21,555 bases of DNA from Bodo saltans. Lineage: Eukaryota; Euglenozoa; Kinetoplastea; Eubodonida; Bodonidae. Under the pieces are notes generated by a model that did not search any database, was not told where the DNA came from, and saw only the letters and a program-made list of their open reading frames with translations. The DNA lies in NCBI GenBank assembly GCA_001460835.1, contig CYKH01001666.1, positions 1 through 21,555 on the forward strand, in the 5' to 3' direction. The translations under genes and the position numbers were made by a program. How positions within the stretch are numbered: position 1 is the stretch's first letter; each line of letters opens with the position of its first letter. Below, in pieces: positions 6,172 to 15,148 of the stretch.

Positions 6172-9100
6172 ATGCGCTGCTGCACTCCGATGTCTTTGGA
6201 GCACGAGACCCTCAATGCTCAAGCGACGTCGTACAAGCAGAGTGGCGGTGTGAATCACAAAGTCCCCTCGCTGCATTGCTCCTACGCCGTGTTATTCACC
6301 TCGCTGTTCCCCGAGTTTCTCAGCGGGTACCTCAGTGCATCCGACGTGTTGAATGTTGGGATGGTCTCGAAAGCGTTTTATCGAGCCGTTCAGCAGCCAC
6401 AAGTGTGGAGGACGTTGTTGCAGTGCCATTTCCGATTCTCTGACGCTGACATAAAGGCACTGGATCGTTTGACTGCGGGGCCCCTTGCAAGCGGAGGTAG
6501 CCCCTCAACACCAAGCAGCAGTCTGTACGTGCGGGCGCAGCAAGCCTCGAGTTTTGTGTTGCGACCAGGGTGCACAATTGACCCGCTCATGCTGGCGGCA
6601 GACTTTCCTCGACTTGCTCGTGTGCTGCACGGCCAACCCGTGTCGTGCGCTTGTTCTACTGGACGGAAGTCGCTGCCGTCGCCTGATCGGTGCACGTCAA
6701 CACTCGCTGGCTACTTGACAAGCTCGCAAGGGGTCACCCCAACACCCTCTCGTCATCGGCCGTGGTCCACAACGATGAGCAGCCAGCAAGTAGGTCTCGG
6801 AGGGGGGCGACCCAACAGACTTGAATTGGTAACGCCCACATCAGTGCAGGAGGAAGACGATGACAACGATTTCGGTGAATTCCACTTAAGAGCGAGCATT
6901 CACGACTTGGTTGCCAATGCAGGGCAAAGGGGAGGAGGCCACGTCCCTATCCTCCCATCCATCCGTGCACCTCTTGAGTCAATGCAACTTCCTGAAGATG
7001 ATGCGTGGAGTGGAAGGTGGCACAACGAGCTGCCATCCCAACACGCCAATGAATACTTGTTCCACGTCGAACAAGGCACCCACGCCACGTTATCGTCGTT
7101 TGAAGGTATCGTTCTTGAGCCGCTTGTTCAAAGCACCCATTTCGGCGATGATGACGATGATGGCACTTATGCTTCAGGGGCACTCGTTTTGGGAAGCGAG
7201 TGCCACAATCGCTTCTCTGAGATTTGGGAATCACAAGAAGCATCACGCCAACCAACGTCGGCGACAACTGTGCTCCATCTCCCATTGGAGCCCTTTGAAT
7301 ACTCAGAACCCCTGCACGATGATGGTGTTCGTAGCAGCTCCCTCATGAGCCACTGGTTTGGTAGTGGCGTGGACAACACCACCCCAGTTCCCCGTGTCCT
7401 GGCTACATGGCACCACGACGACGATGGTGAACCTCATCAGCAAGAAGAGTGGGCAGCAGCAGCAGTGTGTACGAAGCGTGATAGTGAGTGCTGCAGCACC
7501 AACACGGTGGTTCTTGCGTCGGTTGTTTGCGCAGAGACTCTGGTATCGTCGTTGCGGTGTGGTGCGGATGTCTATCCTTTTCAGAAGTTGTTCGCCTACG
7601 TGCATCGTCACCGCGTGAGAACATTTCTTGACGACTCTGCCAGCAGCCGTAGCGAAGCTCTGGAAGCTTTCCAAAGTGATCGTTGCGAAGAGGCACTCGA
7701 GCTCATCAACAAGAGCGTCGAGCGTATGATGGAGGGCGGATGTGGGAGTACCACTGCGACCAACCTTCGAGATGCGCTGGTGCGAGACCTTTTGCTTCGT
7801 GGTCGCATCCTACGGGCGCTGCAACGCGACGACGAAGCTCTTGGTGATTTCGCATTGGCATACGTGCTCGATGAATCATGTCAGGAGGCCTACGCCGAGT
7901 CTTCTGTCATCGTCACAGGTGCAGAGCGATGCGCAACTCTCGCTGCGAACGTCCTCAGTTCCTCATTTCTCGTGGATGCTGCGTACGATGAGTTGGTTGT
8001 CGCCGGGAAAAGCATCACAGATTGTGCTGCATTCCTCTTCGAAGTGCTGTTCTGGCGTGGCCCCTCGCCAATGCTGTACATGTACCAATATCTAATGTGC
8101 GACACGATTGGGTATCGCCCAAGCCGACTTCTTCTGAATGCGGAACGCCTTGCTGAGTCCCCTTCGGAGCGCTTAACGATACGGTCATGGATCCTGCATG
8201 ACAGTGGACACCTTGAACAAGCACGATCCACCGCAGAGCTGGCAGTATCATTGATGTCGCACGATGTAACGCGTAGCGTCGCTACAACGGAGCAACGTTG
8301 CGTGGAGATGACCAAGTGCCTTATGGAAATTCACAACATAGAACAATTTTTTACCACACATGCTCCCACAACAGCCTCGCACATTGTACAAAAGCTCGTG
8401 GCAATTCGCGAAGCTATGCAAGCTCTCAATGATGTGGACCTTGCCTCCGTTCTGGCAGTTGTCAACGTCGAAGAGATGCGCGTGTTTGTGCAGGCACTGT
8501 ATCAGTGCGACGTGGCAGATGGCAGCAGGAGCCGTGAAGACATTGCAAGCAAACACTGCGCTGCTTTACTGACTTCTTCTTATGCTACGTCAGCGATTGC
8601 GTCGTTCTCGTACTTCACACTGGCGTTCATGAACAGGGACTCCGATGTTGCGGTGGATGCCTACAAGCGTCATTTATTTTCTCAGTCACTGCCTTCACGC
8701 ACAGCGACTGCACTTCAAAACCTTGGCTACATTATTCTCAAGCGGCAAGGCCCCGCCGCTGCACTACAACTTTTTGAGACTGCTCGTGTGATCCTCCCAA
8801 CGCACATTCAAACGCTGAAGAACATAGCTCGATGCCACACGCAGTTGGGCAACACTGAGGATGCCTATCACGCCCTGTCCGCTGCCGCAAATAGCACTGT
8901 GTTCCGTGGGCCGCGTGCTGAGGTGCTGTATGAACGATCGTGCTTGACCAGATCGCACATCGAAGATTTGAATCTCGCTACGGACTTGAACCCGCGGTTC
9001 TCCCATCCGTACAGACTCAGAGCTGCGATGTTCATGGACAGGGGCGACGCACACGCGGCTATCGAAGAAATGGGCAAGGTGATTTCACTCACGATGAGTG

Positions 9101-9480
9101 CAGAGGACGTGGAGCTCCGAGCGCTCTTCCGAAGGGATGCTGGTGATCGATCAGGAGCGATGAGGGATATGGCCTTAGCTGTGACCCTCGTACCCACTAA
9201 CAAAGAGTACCGCAACGCGTTGCGTGAATTAGTTGTTTTCGACGCACTGAATACGTGGAATTCGTCCTCTAACTCTTTCCCTACTGATGGCGACAGTGGC
9301 GACCTTGACGAGGAGTTGCTTCATCTAAGGCAACTGCCAAGTTCCACCCCATCTACACCGGTGACACAAACCCCAATCGATACACAACACGATCGGTTAC
9401 GAAATGCTGTCATTGACGAAGAGACGGATCGGACGGTGGTGGACGTATTGGGCCTGATCTATTCATCCAGTCATACGTGA
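6172..9480 (+). CDS. F-box protein with ETO1-like TPR region
   Basis: 1102 residues. An F-box lies at about 46-88 (PEFLSGYLSASDVLNVGMVS... followed by a Trp of VWRTLL), the element that binds SKP1 in SCF ubiquitin ligases. Residues about 95-450 are low-complexity with acidic patches (EEDDDNDFGEF, DDDDDG). From about 490 on the protein is helical with TPR-like pairs: 493-520, 536-570, 845-905, 916-973 and 975-1020. Several parts match my memory of plant ETO1/EOL proteins: SERLTIRSWILHDSGHLEQA (about 664-683), LATDLNPRFSHPYRLRAAMF (935-954) and the following helical repeats. ETO1 has a BTB domain and recruits CUL3; no BTB is recognisable here, and the F-box would make it an SCF adaptor. The substrate is unknown. 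The start is the first ATG after the acceptor at 6166. Confidence 0.8.
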   Translation: MRCCTPMSLEHETLNAQATSYKQSGGVNHKVPSLHCSYAVLFTSLFPEFLSGYLSASDVLNVGMVSKAFYRAVQQPQVWRTLLQCHFRFSDADIKALDRLTAGPLASGGSPSTPSSSLYVRAQQASSFVLRPGCTIDPLMLAADFPRLARVLHGQPVSCACSTGRKSLPSPDRCTSTLAGYLTSSQGVTPTPSRHRPWSTTMSSQQVGLGGGRPNRLELVTPTSVQEEDDDNDFGEFHLRASIHDLVANAGQRGGGHVPILPSIRAPLESMQLPEDDAWSGRWHNELPSQHANEYLFHVEQGTHATLSSFEGIVLEPLVQSTHFGDDDDDGTYASGALVLGSECHNRFSEIWESQEASRQPTSATTVLHLPLEPFEYSEPLHDDGVRSSSLMSHWFGSGVDNTTPVPRVLATWHHDDDGEPHQQEEWAAAAVCTKRDSECCSTNTVVLASVVCAETLVSSLRCGADVYPFQKLFAYVHRHRVRTFLDDSASSRSEALEAFQSDRCEEALELINKSVERMMEGGCGSTTATNLRDALVRDLLLRGRILRALQRDDEALGDFALAYVLDESCQEAYAESSVIVTGAERCATLAANVLSSSFLVDAAYDELVVAGKSITDCAAFLFEVLFWRGPSPMLYMYQYLMCDTIGYRPSRLLLNAERLAESPSERLTIRSWILHDSGHLEQARSTAELAVSLMSHDVTRSVATTEQRCVEMTKCLMEIHNIEQFFTTHAPTTASHIVQKLVAIREAMQALNDVDLASVLAVVNVEEMRVFVQALYQCDVADGSRSREDIASKHCAALLTSSYATSAIASFSYFTLAFMNRDSDVAVDAYKRHLFSQSLPSRTATALQNLGYIILKRQGPAAALQLFETARVILPTHIQTLKNIARCHTQLGNTEDAYHALSAAANSTVFRGPRAEVLYERSCLTRSHIEDLNLATDLNPRFSHPYRLRAAMFMDRGDAHAAIEEMGKVISLTMSAEDVELRALFRRDAGDRSGAMRDMALAVTLVPTNKEYRNALRELVVFDALNTWNSSSNSFPTDGDSGDLDEELLHLRQLPSSTPSTPVTQTPIDTQHDRLRNAVIDEETDRTVVDVLGLIYSSSHT

Positions 9481-9806
9481 GATGGAGAAGATAGGAGAAC
9501 TCCCTCATCTTGTGCTAACATTCCTCGTCATCTACCTCCTTCGTCAAAAAAAAAAGATGACCAATATCCACATCTTCTCGTCATTCAGATTATGACGGTA
9601 CCCATTTTTTTTTTCTTTTTTTGCTTTGTGTACTGTGAAACTCCCTCTGTCCCTCCCCCTCCCACAATTTTCAGCAACACTCGTTCTCCTCTTTTGTCAC
9701 CCCACATTTGTGAAGATTAGTGCGATTGGCAACACTACTACGAGTGGTGTGTCTCTCCCCCTCCTCTTCTTTCCTTTCTTTGATTCATTGTTATCAAGTT
9801 GTTCGT

Positions 9807-9953
9807 ATGCGACGAGGCACACTTCCACTTTGTACCGGGGAGATGTCTCGTAGTTCTTCTGCAGACGAGGAAAAAAAAAAGAATAATAAAATGCTGAGCA
9901 TATTCCACATGTTGCTGATGACGATTTGCCTTTTTTTTTTCTTCTCCCATTGA
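9807..9953 (+). CDS. Doubtful 48-residue ORF with hydrophobic tail
   Basis: The first ATG after the acceptor-like AG at 9796-9797 opens 48 codons. The product has a polar, Lys-rich middle (SSSADEEKKKNNK) and a hydrophobic tail (MLSIFHMLLMTICLFFFFSH), the layout of a tail-anchored peptide. However, the tail is coded largely by the T-run that serves as the polypyrimidine tract of the next gene, so the hydrophobicity may be a by-product. I keep it only as a candidate. Confidence 0.15.
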   Translation: MRRGTLPLCTGEMSRSSSADEEKKKNNKMLSIFHMLLMTICLFFFFSH

Positions 9954-9958
9954 CGCAG
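9931..9958 (+). promoter_or_regulatory. Polypyrimidine tract and trans-splice acceptor
   Basis: Ten T followed by CTTCTCCC, then GACGCAG with AG at 9957-9958. It is the last strong tract before the membrane-protein gene at 10046. Confidence 0.6.
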
Positions 9959-10045
9959 TGTGAGTTGGCAGAAGTTGAGCGATAACAGAACGAAAAGAGA
10001 ACGTGAGAAACAACTAGAAGAAGTGCGTCAAACCATTATCACCAA

Positions 10046-11119
10046 ATGTTCAATCGAATTGCGAATGGAGAGGCGCTGCGTGCCGAAGGCCATCTGCGTG
10101 GCGATGAGCCCAAGGAGCACAAAATGACGTTTTATAGCACCTTCAAAGACCGACACCGAAACACCGAGGGTAGGCCAGTGGTAGACGTATCTGTACCGTT
10201 TAACGCAATGGACGAGACACACAAAGGACGAATGTTCGGCGTCGCGAAGGGCGTTGTCTCTTTCTTGTCTATGAATCACTTTACCGGCCTGAAGGAGCAG
10301 GTTCCCTACACAGACTCGCACCACACATTCGAGCTTAGTTGCTTGACGACCTTCGGCATCCAAATTTGCTGGATTAACCACTACATGGGCAAAACAGGCG
10401 TTGGAAACGTCCCCATGAACAACCCTCATTTGTACTTCGCCACATCGCTCGCAACGTACATTGGCTTCATGCGTTGTTTAGTTGCTGGCGCTGTTGCATC
10501 GTTCGGGTATTTCTACGTGTATGAGTACCTCTACACGTACGTTCCAGGCTTCAAGATCAAGGATCCGAGCCACAATGGTTGGCAACGTGCGTTTGACGAG
10601 GGTCAGTCAACCTACATGGCTCGCATTGTTGCATCCGCCTTCCCAGCCCTTGGCTACATCTTATTCTCCCGACGCTTGAAGCGAAGCTCCAATGTCTTCT
10701 TGATCACCGCAGGAGTGTCCGTGCAGTACGAATACGCTCGTTCGCAGGTGTTCCCTGGTACGAGGCTTTTCTACAACGTGCAAGCGGAGAAGTGGCTCTC
10801 GAAGGAGGCCAACATGGGTAGTCTTGCAGGTGACATGAGACGAAAGGACGATGTCGATACCAACAAGACGAAGGCTGCGGGGCAGTTCCGTTACACTCGC
10901 ATGACGGCCGGTATGCTGCAGGACATTATTTGGGAAAATGCAACGCACGAGACGCGGCCTGGGTCTCAAACAAGCTACAAAGTTGACAATCCGTGGTACA
11001 ATTGGCAAAAGGCGCCGCAAGCGTACAACGAAGCTCCGATCAGGGTCAAAAATGACCTTTGGAAGATGCCGTCGGTGCTTAACGCAAGAAATATGTCCGG
11101 CGCACTGGACGCCAGATAG
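10046..11119 (+). CDS. Multi-pass membrane protein, probably mitochondrial, family not recognised
   Basis: 357 residues. The N-terminal 90 residues are polar and basic. Hydrophobic segments follow at about 95-110 (CLTTFGIQICWINHYMG), 129-166 (a long stretch including MRCLVAGAVASFGYFYVYEY), 191-207 (ARIVASAFPALGYILF) and 216-230 (NVFLITAGVSVQYEY). The C-terminal 120 residues are soluble, charged and rich in Trp, Tyr and Asn, with PWYNWQKAPQAYNEAP near the end. Four hydrophobic stretches with small-residue faces recall Tim17-type or complex I accessory subunits, but I see no diagnostic motif, so this is only a guess. The start at 10046 has an A-rich context (CACCAAATG). In-frame ATGs exist downstream, but none better placed. 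Confidence 0.7.
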   Translation: MFNRIANGEALRAEGHLRGDEPKEHKMTFYSTFKDRHRNTEGRPVVDVSVPFNAMDETHKGRMFGVAKGVVSFLSMNHFTGLKEQVPYTDSHHTFELSCLTTFGIQICWINHYMGKTGVGNVPMNNPHLYFATSLATYIGFMRCLVAGAVASFGYFYVYEYLYTYVPGFKIKDPSHNGWQRAFDEGQSTYMARIVASAFPALGYILFSRRLKRSSNVFLITAGVSVQYEYARSQVFPGTRLFYNVQAEKWLSKEANMGSLAGDMRRKDDVDTNKTKAAGQFRYTRMTAGMLQDIIWENATHETRPGSQTSYKVDNPWYNWQKAPQAYNEAPIRVKNDLWKMPSVLNARNMSGALDAR

Positions 11120-11704
11120 TCTGAACAGTGCGACGGTCTTTTGCGTTGGCTGATATTGTCAATACAGTCTGTCATCGGTTTATTTCCTCCCAGCCAAGCT
11201 CCTTTCTCTCTCTCCCTTCTACTTTTGCAACTATTTTACGGTTAGTTTGTTTCACTTTTTTTTTTTCTTCTGGGGATTTCATTTTGTTTTAGTGACCTCA
11301 TGTAGCGCAGATTTGTGAGCTTTTCACGGCGCTTTGCGGCACTTCGCAATTTCGTTAGGATTGGGTGCTTTCCTCTTTTGTTCTTTTGACCTCCCCCACT
11401 TACTTTATTGTGCATTTTCCCCCTCCACAACGGAAGGGATATGAGGCAACGCTGCCGGCAGCCAGACGGGCTGCTTCCTAGTGCGCGCGTTATTGATGAT
11501 GCGAAAGTATTTTGCAACCTGACGAGCAACAAAACAGACAACAACAAAAAAAAAAGACAAGAGGAGCCGCAGAACCTTTGTAGTACGACGAGCCACAAGA
11601 TTCGTGCTGATTTACTCCAATTGATTTTTACTTTGTTTGAAAACGCGATTCACTTTTGCAGCTTTCTGTGTTGTTACAATACAAGTAACACAAACAATAG
11701 AGAA
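11120..11704 (+). other. Spacer with pyrimidine tracts; probable 3' UTR and 5' leader
   Basis: Rich in T/C tracts (11180-11230, 11257-11270, 11370-11430) without a convincing gene. The frame of the next gene is open from 11408, but that part is Cys/Asn-rich, unlike the protein proper, and crosses the likely acceptor CACTTTTGCAG with AG at 11660-11661. I treat it as untranslated. Confidence 0.55.
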
Positions 11705-12538
11705 ATGCATCGCTCTTCATCTTCAGCAAGTCGTAATCGTATGACTGTTAGCAAGTCAACTGGCGCCATCAACGGCGCCGCCGTCCAGAAGTTGTTTCAC
11801 CAAAAAAAGCAAGCTGACATCAAGCATGCTTCCAATAAGATGGAGAGAAGAGAAAAGGCGTTTACGCCAGGAGGCTCAGGTAGCGGCGCCGTTTCAGGTC
11901 CTTCCACGCTTCCAAAATCAGGAGGACAGATGCTCGTGAGCGATAGTGACTCATCAGAGGACGCCCTCCTGAGCACAGCATCACAATACACGAAGCACTT
12001 TGATCAAGGAAACGATGGTTCTTGCTTTTTGCTACGTTGCCGAAAGCAGCTTCACGAAAAGTCTTTAAACCATAGTGAAAAAGATAAGATTCAAAACGCT
12101 CCGCGCACGGAAATTGAAGAAGCGACGGAGTTCCGTAAGAACTTGTACATTATTCGCCATGAGAGCGGACTTCAGCGTCGCCGAGCAGTGGACCCGTACC
12201 TGCAGCTCACCGGCGCACAAGTAGATCTCCATACAGTGATTCCGAACTCGTCATGCGCGAACAAAATGTACAAGGAGCACCATGGATGGATGATCAACAA
12301 CAACTCCCGCCAGCAGCTGACACACGACAACGTTCCACTGATGACACGCATTATGCGTGGAGAGTACTACACTGGCAATCCTTCCCGACGAGGCGTCCGC
12401 AACAACTTTGTCGAGCTAAATCGGAAGCATGTTCGAGCAGCAAGCGCCGCTAGCCGCGTATTTCCAGAGCCCCATTCTCGCGACCACTGCCACAATACAC
12501 ATGCTGATAAGGCAACGCGATTGCCTTCGTGGAACTGA
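11705..12538 (+). CDS. Unknown basic protein, kinetoplastid type
   Basis: 277 residues from the ATG at 11705, which follows a probable acceptor at 11660-11661; the frame is open back to 11408, which would add 99 residues of unlikely composition. The N-terminal 100 residues are Ser/Lys/Gly-rich and disordered, with an acidic patch SDSDSSED. The rest has the short, irregular, polar and aromatic character of many flagellar or cytoskeletal proteins, with YKEHHGWMINNNSRQQL, MTRIMRGEYYTGNPSRRG and a basic NRKHVRAASAASRV. No enzyme motif, membrane segment or coiled coil is evident. I do not recognise the family; a flagellar role is only an impression. Confidence 0.65.
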   Translation: MHRSSSSASRNRMTVSKSTGAINGAAVQKLFHQKKQADIKHASNKMERREKAFTPGGSGSGAVSGPSTLPKSGGQMLVSDSDSSEDALLSTASQYTKHFDQGNDGSCFLLRCRKQLHEKSLNHSEKDKIQNAPRTEIEEATEFRKNLYIIRHESGLQRRRAVDPYLQLTGAQVDLHTVIPNSSCANKMYKEHHGWMINNNSRQQLTHDNVPLMTRIMRGEYYTGNPSRRGVRNNFVELNRKHVRAASAASRVFPEPHSRDHCHNTHADKATRLPSWN

Positions 12539-12770
12539 GAGGCAACCATTCTTCCACTTCCAACTTCAGCAACCCAAACGTTAGATAGACGCACAACACA
12601 TTACACAACACCTTTGTAGACATTTTTTTCGAGCACGAGGCAAGAAAGAGCGAAAAGCACCGATGAAACACGTGAACTTCTCATGTTCTTCAGAACAAAT
12701 TTAGCTTGCTTCTCATTATTTATTGTTTCTTCATTGAGACAACAGTGTTTTCTATTGGGGAGGCCATCAC

Positions 12771-14882
12771 ATGGGGGCGGCGGACTCTCGGGATGATTCC
12801 ACACCCATCCCCCCTCATCACTTTCCTCACAGGAGTCCTACAGGTAAGTCGCAACTTAGGCAGCAGTTTGCAGCGCAACAACGACGCTACATATCCCGTT
12901 TGAATCCGTTGCGAAGTTTCGACCCAAGCGTCTATGAGAACGCCACGAACGTCTCAGTAGTGTATGCCAGGAATCCGCTATGTGACGCCGCGGCGTTGTG
13001 TGATATTGCACTGGTGCAGGCCCTGTTGCGAGATGCAATAACCGATGTGAATGCGATGAGCGAGGAGGGCGAAACTGCACTTCACGTGGCGACTCGTCGA
13101 GGTCACACGACGCTCATGGAGATGCTACTCGACGCAGGCGCTAGGGTGAACGGCACGGATCGCAATGGTTTCACGCCTCTGCATCACGCTATCCAATGCG
13201 ACCTCCGGCAAGCGAAGGTGCTGCTCGATGGTTTCTACCCGCCCAACTCAATGCAGGCCTCAGCGTCGTCCACGTACATTGCATCGAGCAACGAGGCCCT
13301 CGTAGCACTACTGCTGCAACGAGGTGCACTGCCTAGCCGGCGGAGCCTCGACGGTACGTCATGCTTTTTATTTGCGCTGCGACGCCGCATGGTGGCGGAA
13401 ACGGTGCTGTTTATGAAACATGATGACACTGCGAAGCTTATCACGCTGGATGCGCCGCCCTCGGCCACTGGCGAGACTCCTCTGCACCTTCTCGCCGCAC
13501 TTAACGTTGTGAACCTTCTCGATGCGAGCCTCAAGAGCAGGTTTTTCACCCCAAGCCGTCTGAAGCCCACCACGCAGCCCGGCATTGTCGCAGCGATTGC
13601 TGAATATCGAACTCGTTGGAGTGACACCTACCAACTTCCTCTGCTGGTAGACAGTTTAGTGTCAGCCTCGACGGTTCCAGTGTCGATCGGAGCGTCGATT
13701 CCACTGGCTGCTGAGGATATATCCGTAGCGACCCTGAATCCAGAAACACCAGAAGAGGCCATGTCGCTTGCAAGAAACTGCAGGGTTGGTCGATGGGAGG
13801 GACGTTTGCGTAACGGTCCTGGGCTCGATGACGATGTCAGCAGCATGACGAGGGCCCCAGGCACATTGTCGGCAATCTTTCCCCTGCCGATTGCACAACG
13901 CCAGCCGATAGATCTTGCATCGATGGTTGCCTCCGACCGATTTCGCGCTAGTGGCACCATTCCGTCGCCGCACGCAAACGAGAGTGAGTTGGAGTGTCAC
14001 TTATGGGCACCGGCACGTGTTTCCGACACGGAGAGGCCATATGTGGGTGTGATTCAGAAAATGATGCGTCTCGTGATTCTGCAAGAGCTTGGGAGCGGAC
14101 TTCAAGCTCTGCGCAAGGCGAACGGTAACCGCAGCCCCTCAAGTCGTAGCCCTGCGAGCCGCAGCCCCGTTAACCAGAGCCCCAGCGTGAGCCCAACGAG
14201 CTCAGGTCATCCGCTTTACGAGTCTATTGAGCATGAAGTGCCACAGAAGCCAAAACCAAGTGCCAAAGCGTTCTTATCATTTGAACTCTTTTGCGACCTG
14301 CTTGACCGATTGGAATCGCCATCTGAACGTAGTGCGGCAGATCGTGATGGTGCTCGAGGGAGCGGCGCGCAAAGTCCCACAAGTGGAGACGACGATGATA
14401 GAAGCGTGCCACTGTATCGACGCGATGAATCCATCGAGGCGATGTCATACTTCGCCTCACCACCATCGGCGGCCACCCCAGTACCTTCCGTACCGACCCA
14501 ACAGGCGCCAACTGCTGGCGCTACGCGGCCGATGGGCCTCAAGAGCCGCATGCAGCTTCTCTTAGGAGAAGGTGCCACCCCGTCCCTCCCTGTCCTAACA
14601 GCACTGGGCAGTGCTCCGCGCACAATGAGTGACCCGGCCGCTTTCCAAGACTTGCGAGTTCTCCTTCCGATGGCACGCACAACTGCCATCAACCCACTCG
14701 ATGCCGTCATGACCGTTGCCAACAGTGTGCCGCCTTTGCTTTACACCCCGCTAGCGATGTGCAATAATACCGGGACGCTGGCGACACCGCTTAGCGAAAA
14801 GCGATGCATCTTAATGCTGATGTGTCTTCGTGCACAGCTACTCGCAGAAGAGTCATTCGGTTTCCTTCTCCATGACTGCTGA
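12771..14882 (+). CDS. Ankyrin-repeat protein with N-myristoylation-type start
   Basis: 703 residues. MGAADS at the N-terminus fits the N-myristoylation consensus (Gly2, Ser6), which suggests membrane tethering if Met1 is removed. Ankyrin repeats are clear at about 67-155: a weaker first unit with DIALVQALLRDAITDVNAM, a canonical GETALHVATRRGHTTLMEML, and NGFTPLHHAI. Degenerate units follow at about 165-245, with LVALLLQRGALPS and TGETPLHLLAALNV. Residues 250-700 hold no known domain; they include a Ser/Pro repeat (453-472) and Pro/Thr-rich linkers between helical parts. Ankyrin repeats bind proteins, so a scaffold role at a membrane is likely but the partner is unknown. The start at 12771 follows a pyrimidine tract (12711-12735) with AG at 12737-12738. 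Confidence 0.8.
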   Translation: MGAADSRDDSTPIPPHHFPHRSPTGKSQLRQQFAAQQRRYISRLNPLRSFDPSVYENATNVSVVYARNPLCDAAALCDIALVQALLRDAITDVNAMSEEGETALHVATRRGHTTLMEMLLDAGARVNGTDRNGFTPLHHAIQCDLRQAKVLLDGFYPPNSMQASASSTYIASSNEALVALLLQRGALPSRRSLDGTSCFLFALRRRMVAETVLFMKHDDTAKLITLDAPPSATGETPLHLLAALNVVNLLDASLKSRFFTPSRLKPTTQPGIVAAIAEYRTRWSDTYQLPLLVDSLVSASTVPVSIGASIPLAAEDISVATLNPETPEEAMSLARNCRVGRWEGRLRNGPGLDDDVSSMTRAPGTLSAIFPLPIAQRQPIDLASMVASDRFRASGTIPSPHANESELECHLWAPARVSDTERPYVGVIQKMMRLVILQELGSGLQALRKANGNRSPSSRSPASRSPVNQSPSVSPTSSGHPLYESIEHEVPQKPKPSAKAFLSFELFCDLLDRLESPSERSAADRDGARGSGAQSPTSGDDDDRSVPLYRRDESIEAMSYFASPPSAATPVPSVPTQQAPTAGATRPMGLKSRMQLLLGEGATPSLPVLTALGSAPRTMSDPAAFQDLRVLLPMARTTAINPLDAVMTVANSVPPLLYTPLAMCNNTGTLATPLSEKRCILMLMCLRAQLLAEESFGFLLHDC
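14130..14189 (+). repeat. Four 15-nt units coding (R/Q)SPx(S/N/V)
   Basis: Units at 14130, 14145, 14160 and 14175 give RSPSS, RSPAS, RSPVN and QSPSV. These are SP sites that proline-directed kinases could phosphorylate. They lie within a disordered part of the ankyrin protein. Confidence 0.85.
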
Positions 14883-15148
14883 CGATGCATCGCCCACAAC
14901 TATCGTGCAAAAGGTACCGCAATGAGCATTCAGTGTTCATTTTCATCTTGACAATTTGTGACGCGCTTCGACTGACTTCACAACAGAACTTATGTGTGAT
15001 CTTGTAGTATCTCTTTGAAAATGCGTCGCACCTCTCATCACCGCATTGTTTCCTTGATGCACTTCCCTGCAACGAATCATCATGTTCCCTTTATCCTTTT
15101 GAGTCAGTGAGACTCGCGGCTAGCGGTCGTCGGTTGAACCATACAAAC

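Larger units (their letters stand above)
9481..10045 (+). other. Long spacer with three successive pyrimidine tracts
   Basis: T/C-rich tracts lie at about 9606-9673 (AG at 9674-9675), 9750-9786 (AG at 9796-9797) and 9930-9950 (AG at 9957-9958). The last is the natural acceptor for the gene at 10046, giving a leader of about 87 nt. The first two may be alternative acceptors or may serve a small transcript (see next entry). No RNA gene was recognised. Confidence 0.5.

Noticed and set aside
9626-9853. 75-residue forward frame in the spacer
   Set aside because: Its sequence is mostly a translated pyrimidine tract, and it shows no other coding sign.
9911-9925. TGATGA-like C box as a hint of a C/D snoRNA
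   Set aside because: The purine before TGATGA is missing and no matching D box with terminal stem is visible nearby.
11120-11242. In-frame open stretch after the TAG of the membrane-protein gene, as stop readthrough
   Set aside because: The stretch is mostly a pyrimidine tract giving Ser/Leu/Phe runs, as expected for a splice signal rather than protein.
11408-11704. Extra 99 N-terminal residues for the gene at 11705
   Set aside because: The stretch crosses a likely splice acceptor at 11660-11661 and its composition is unlike the rest of the protein.
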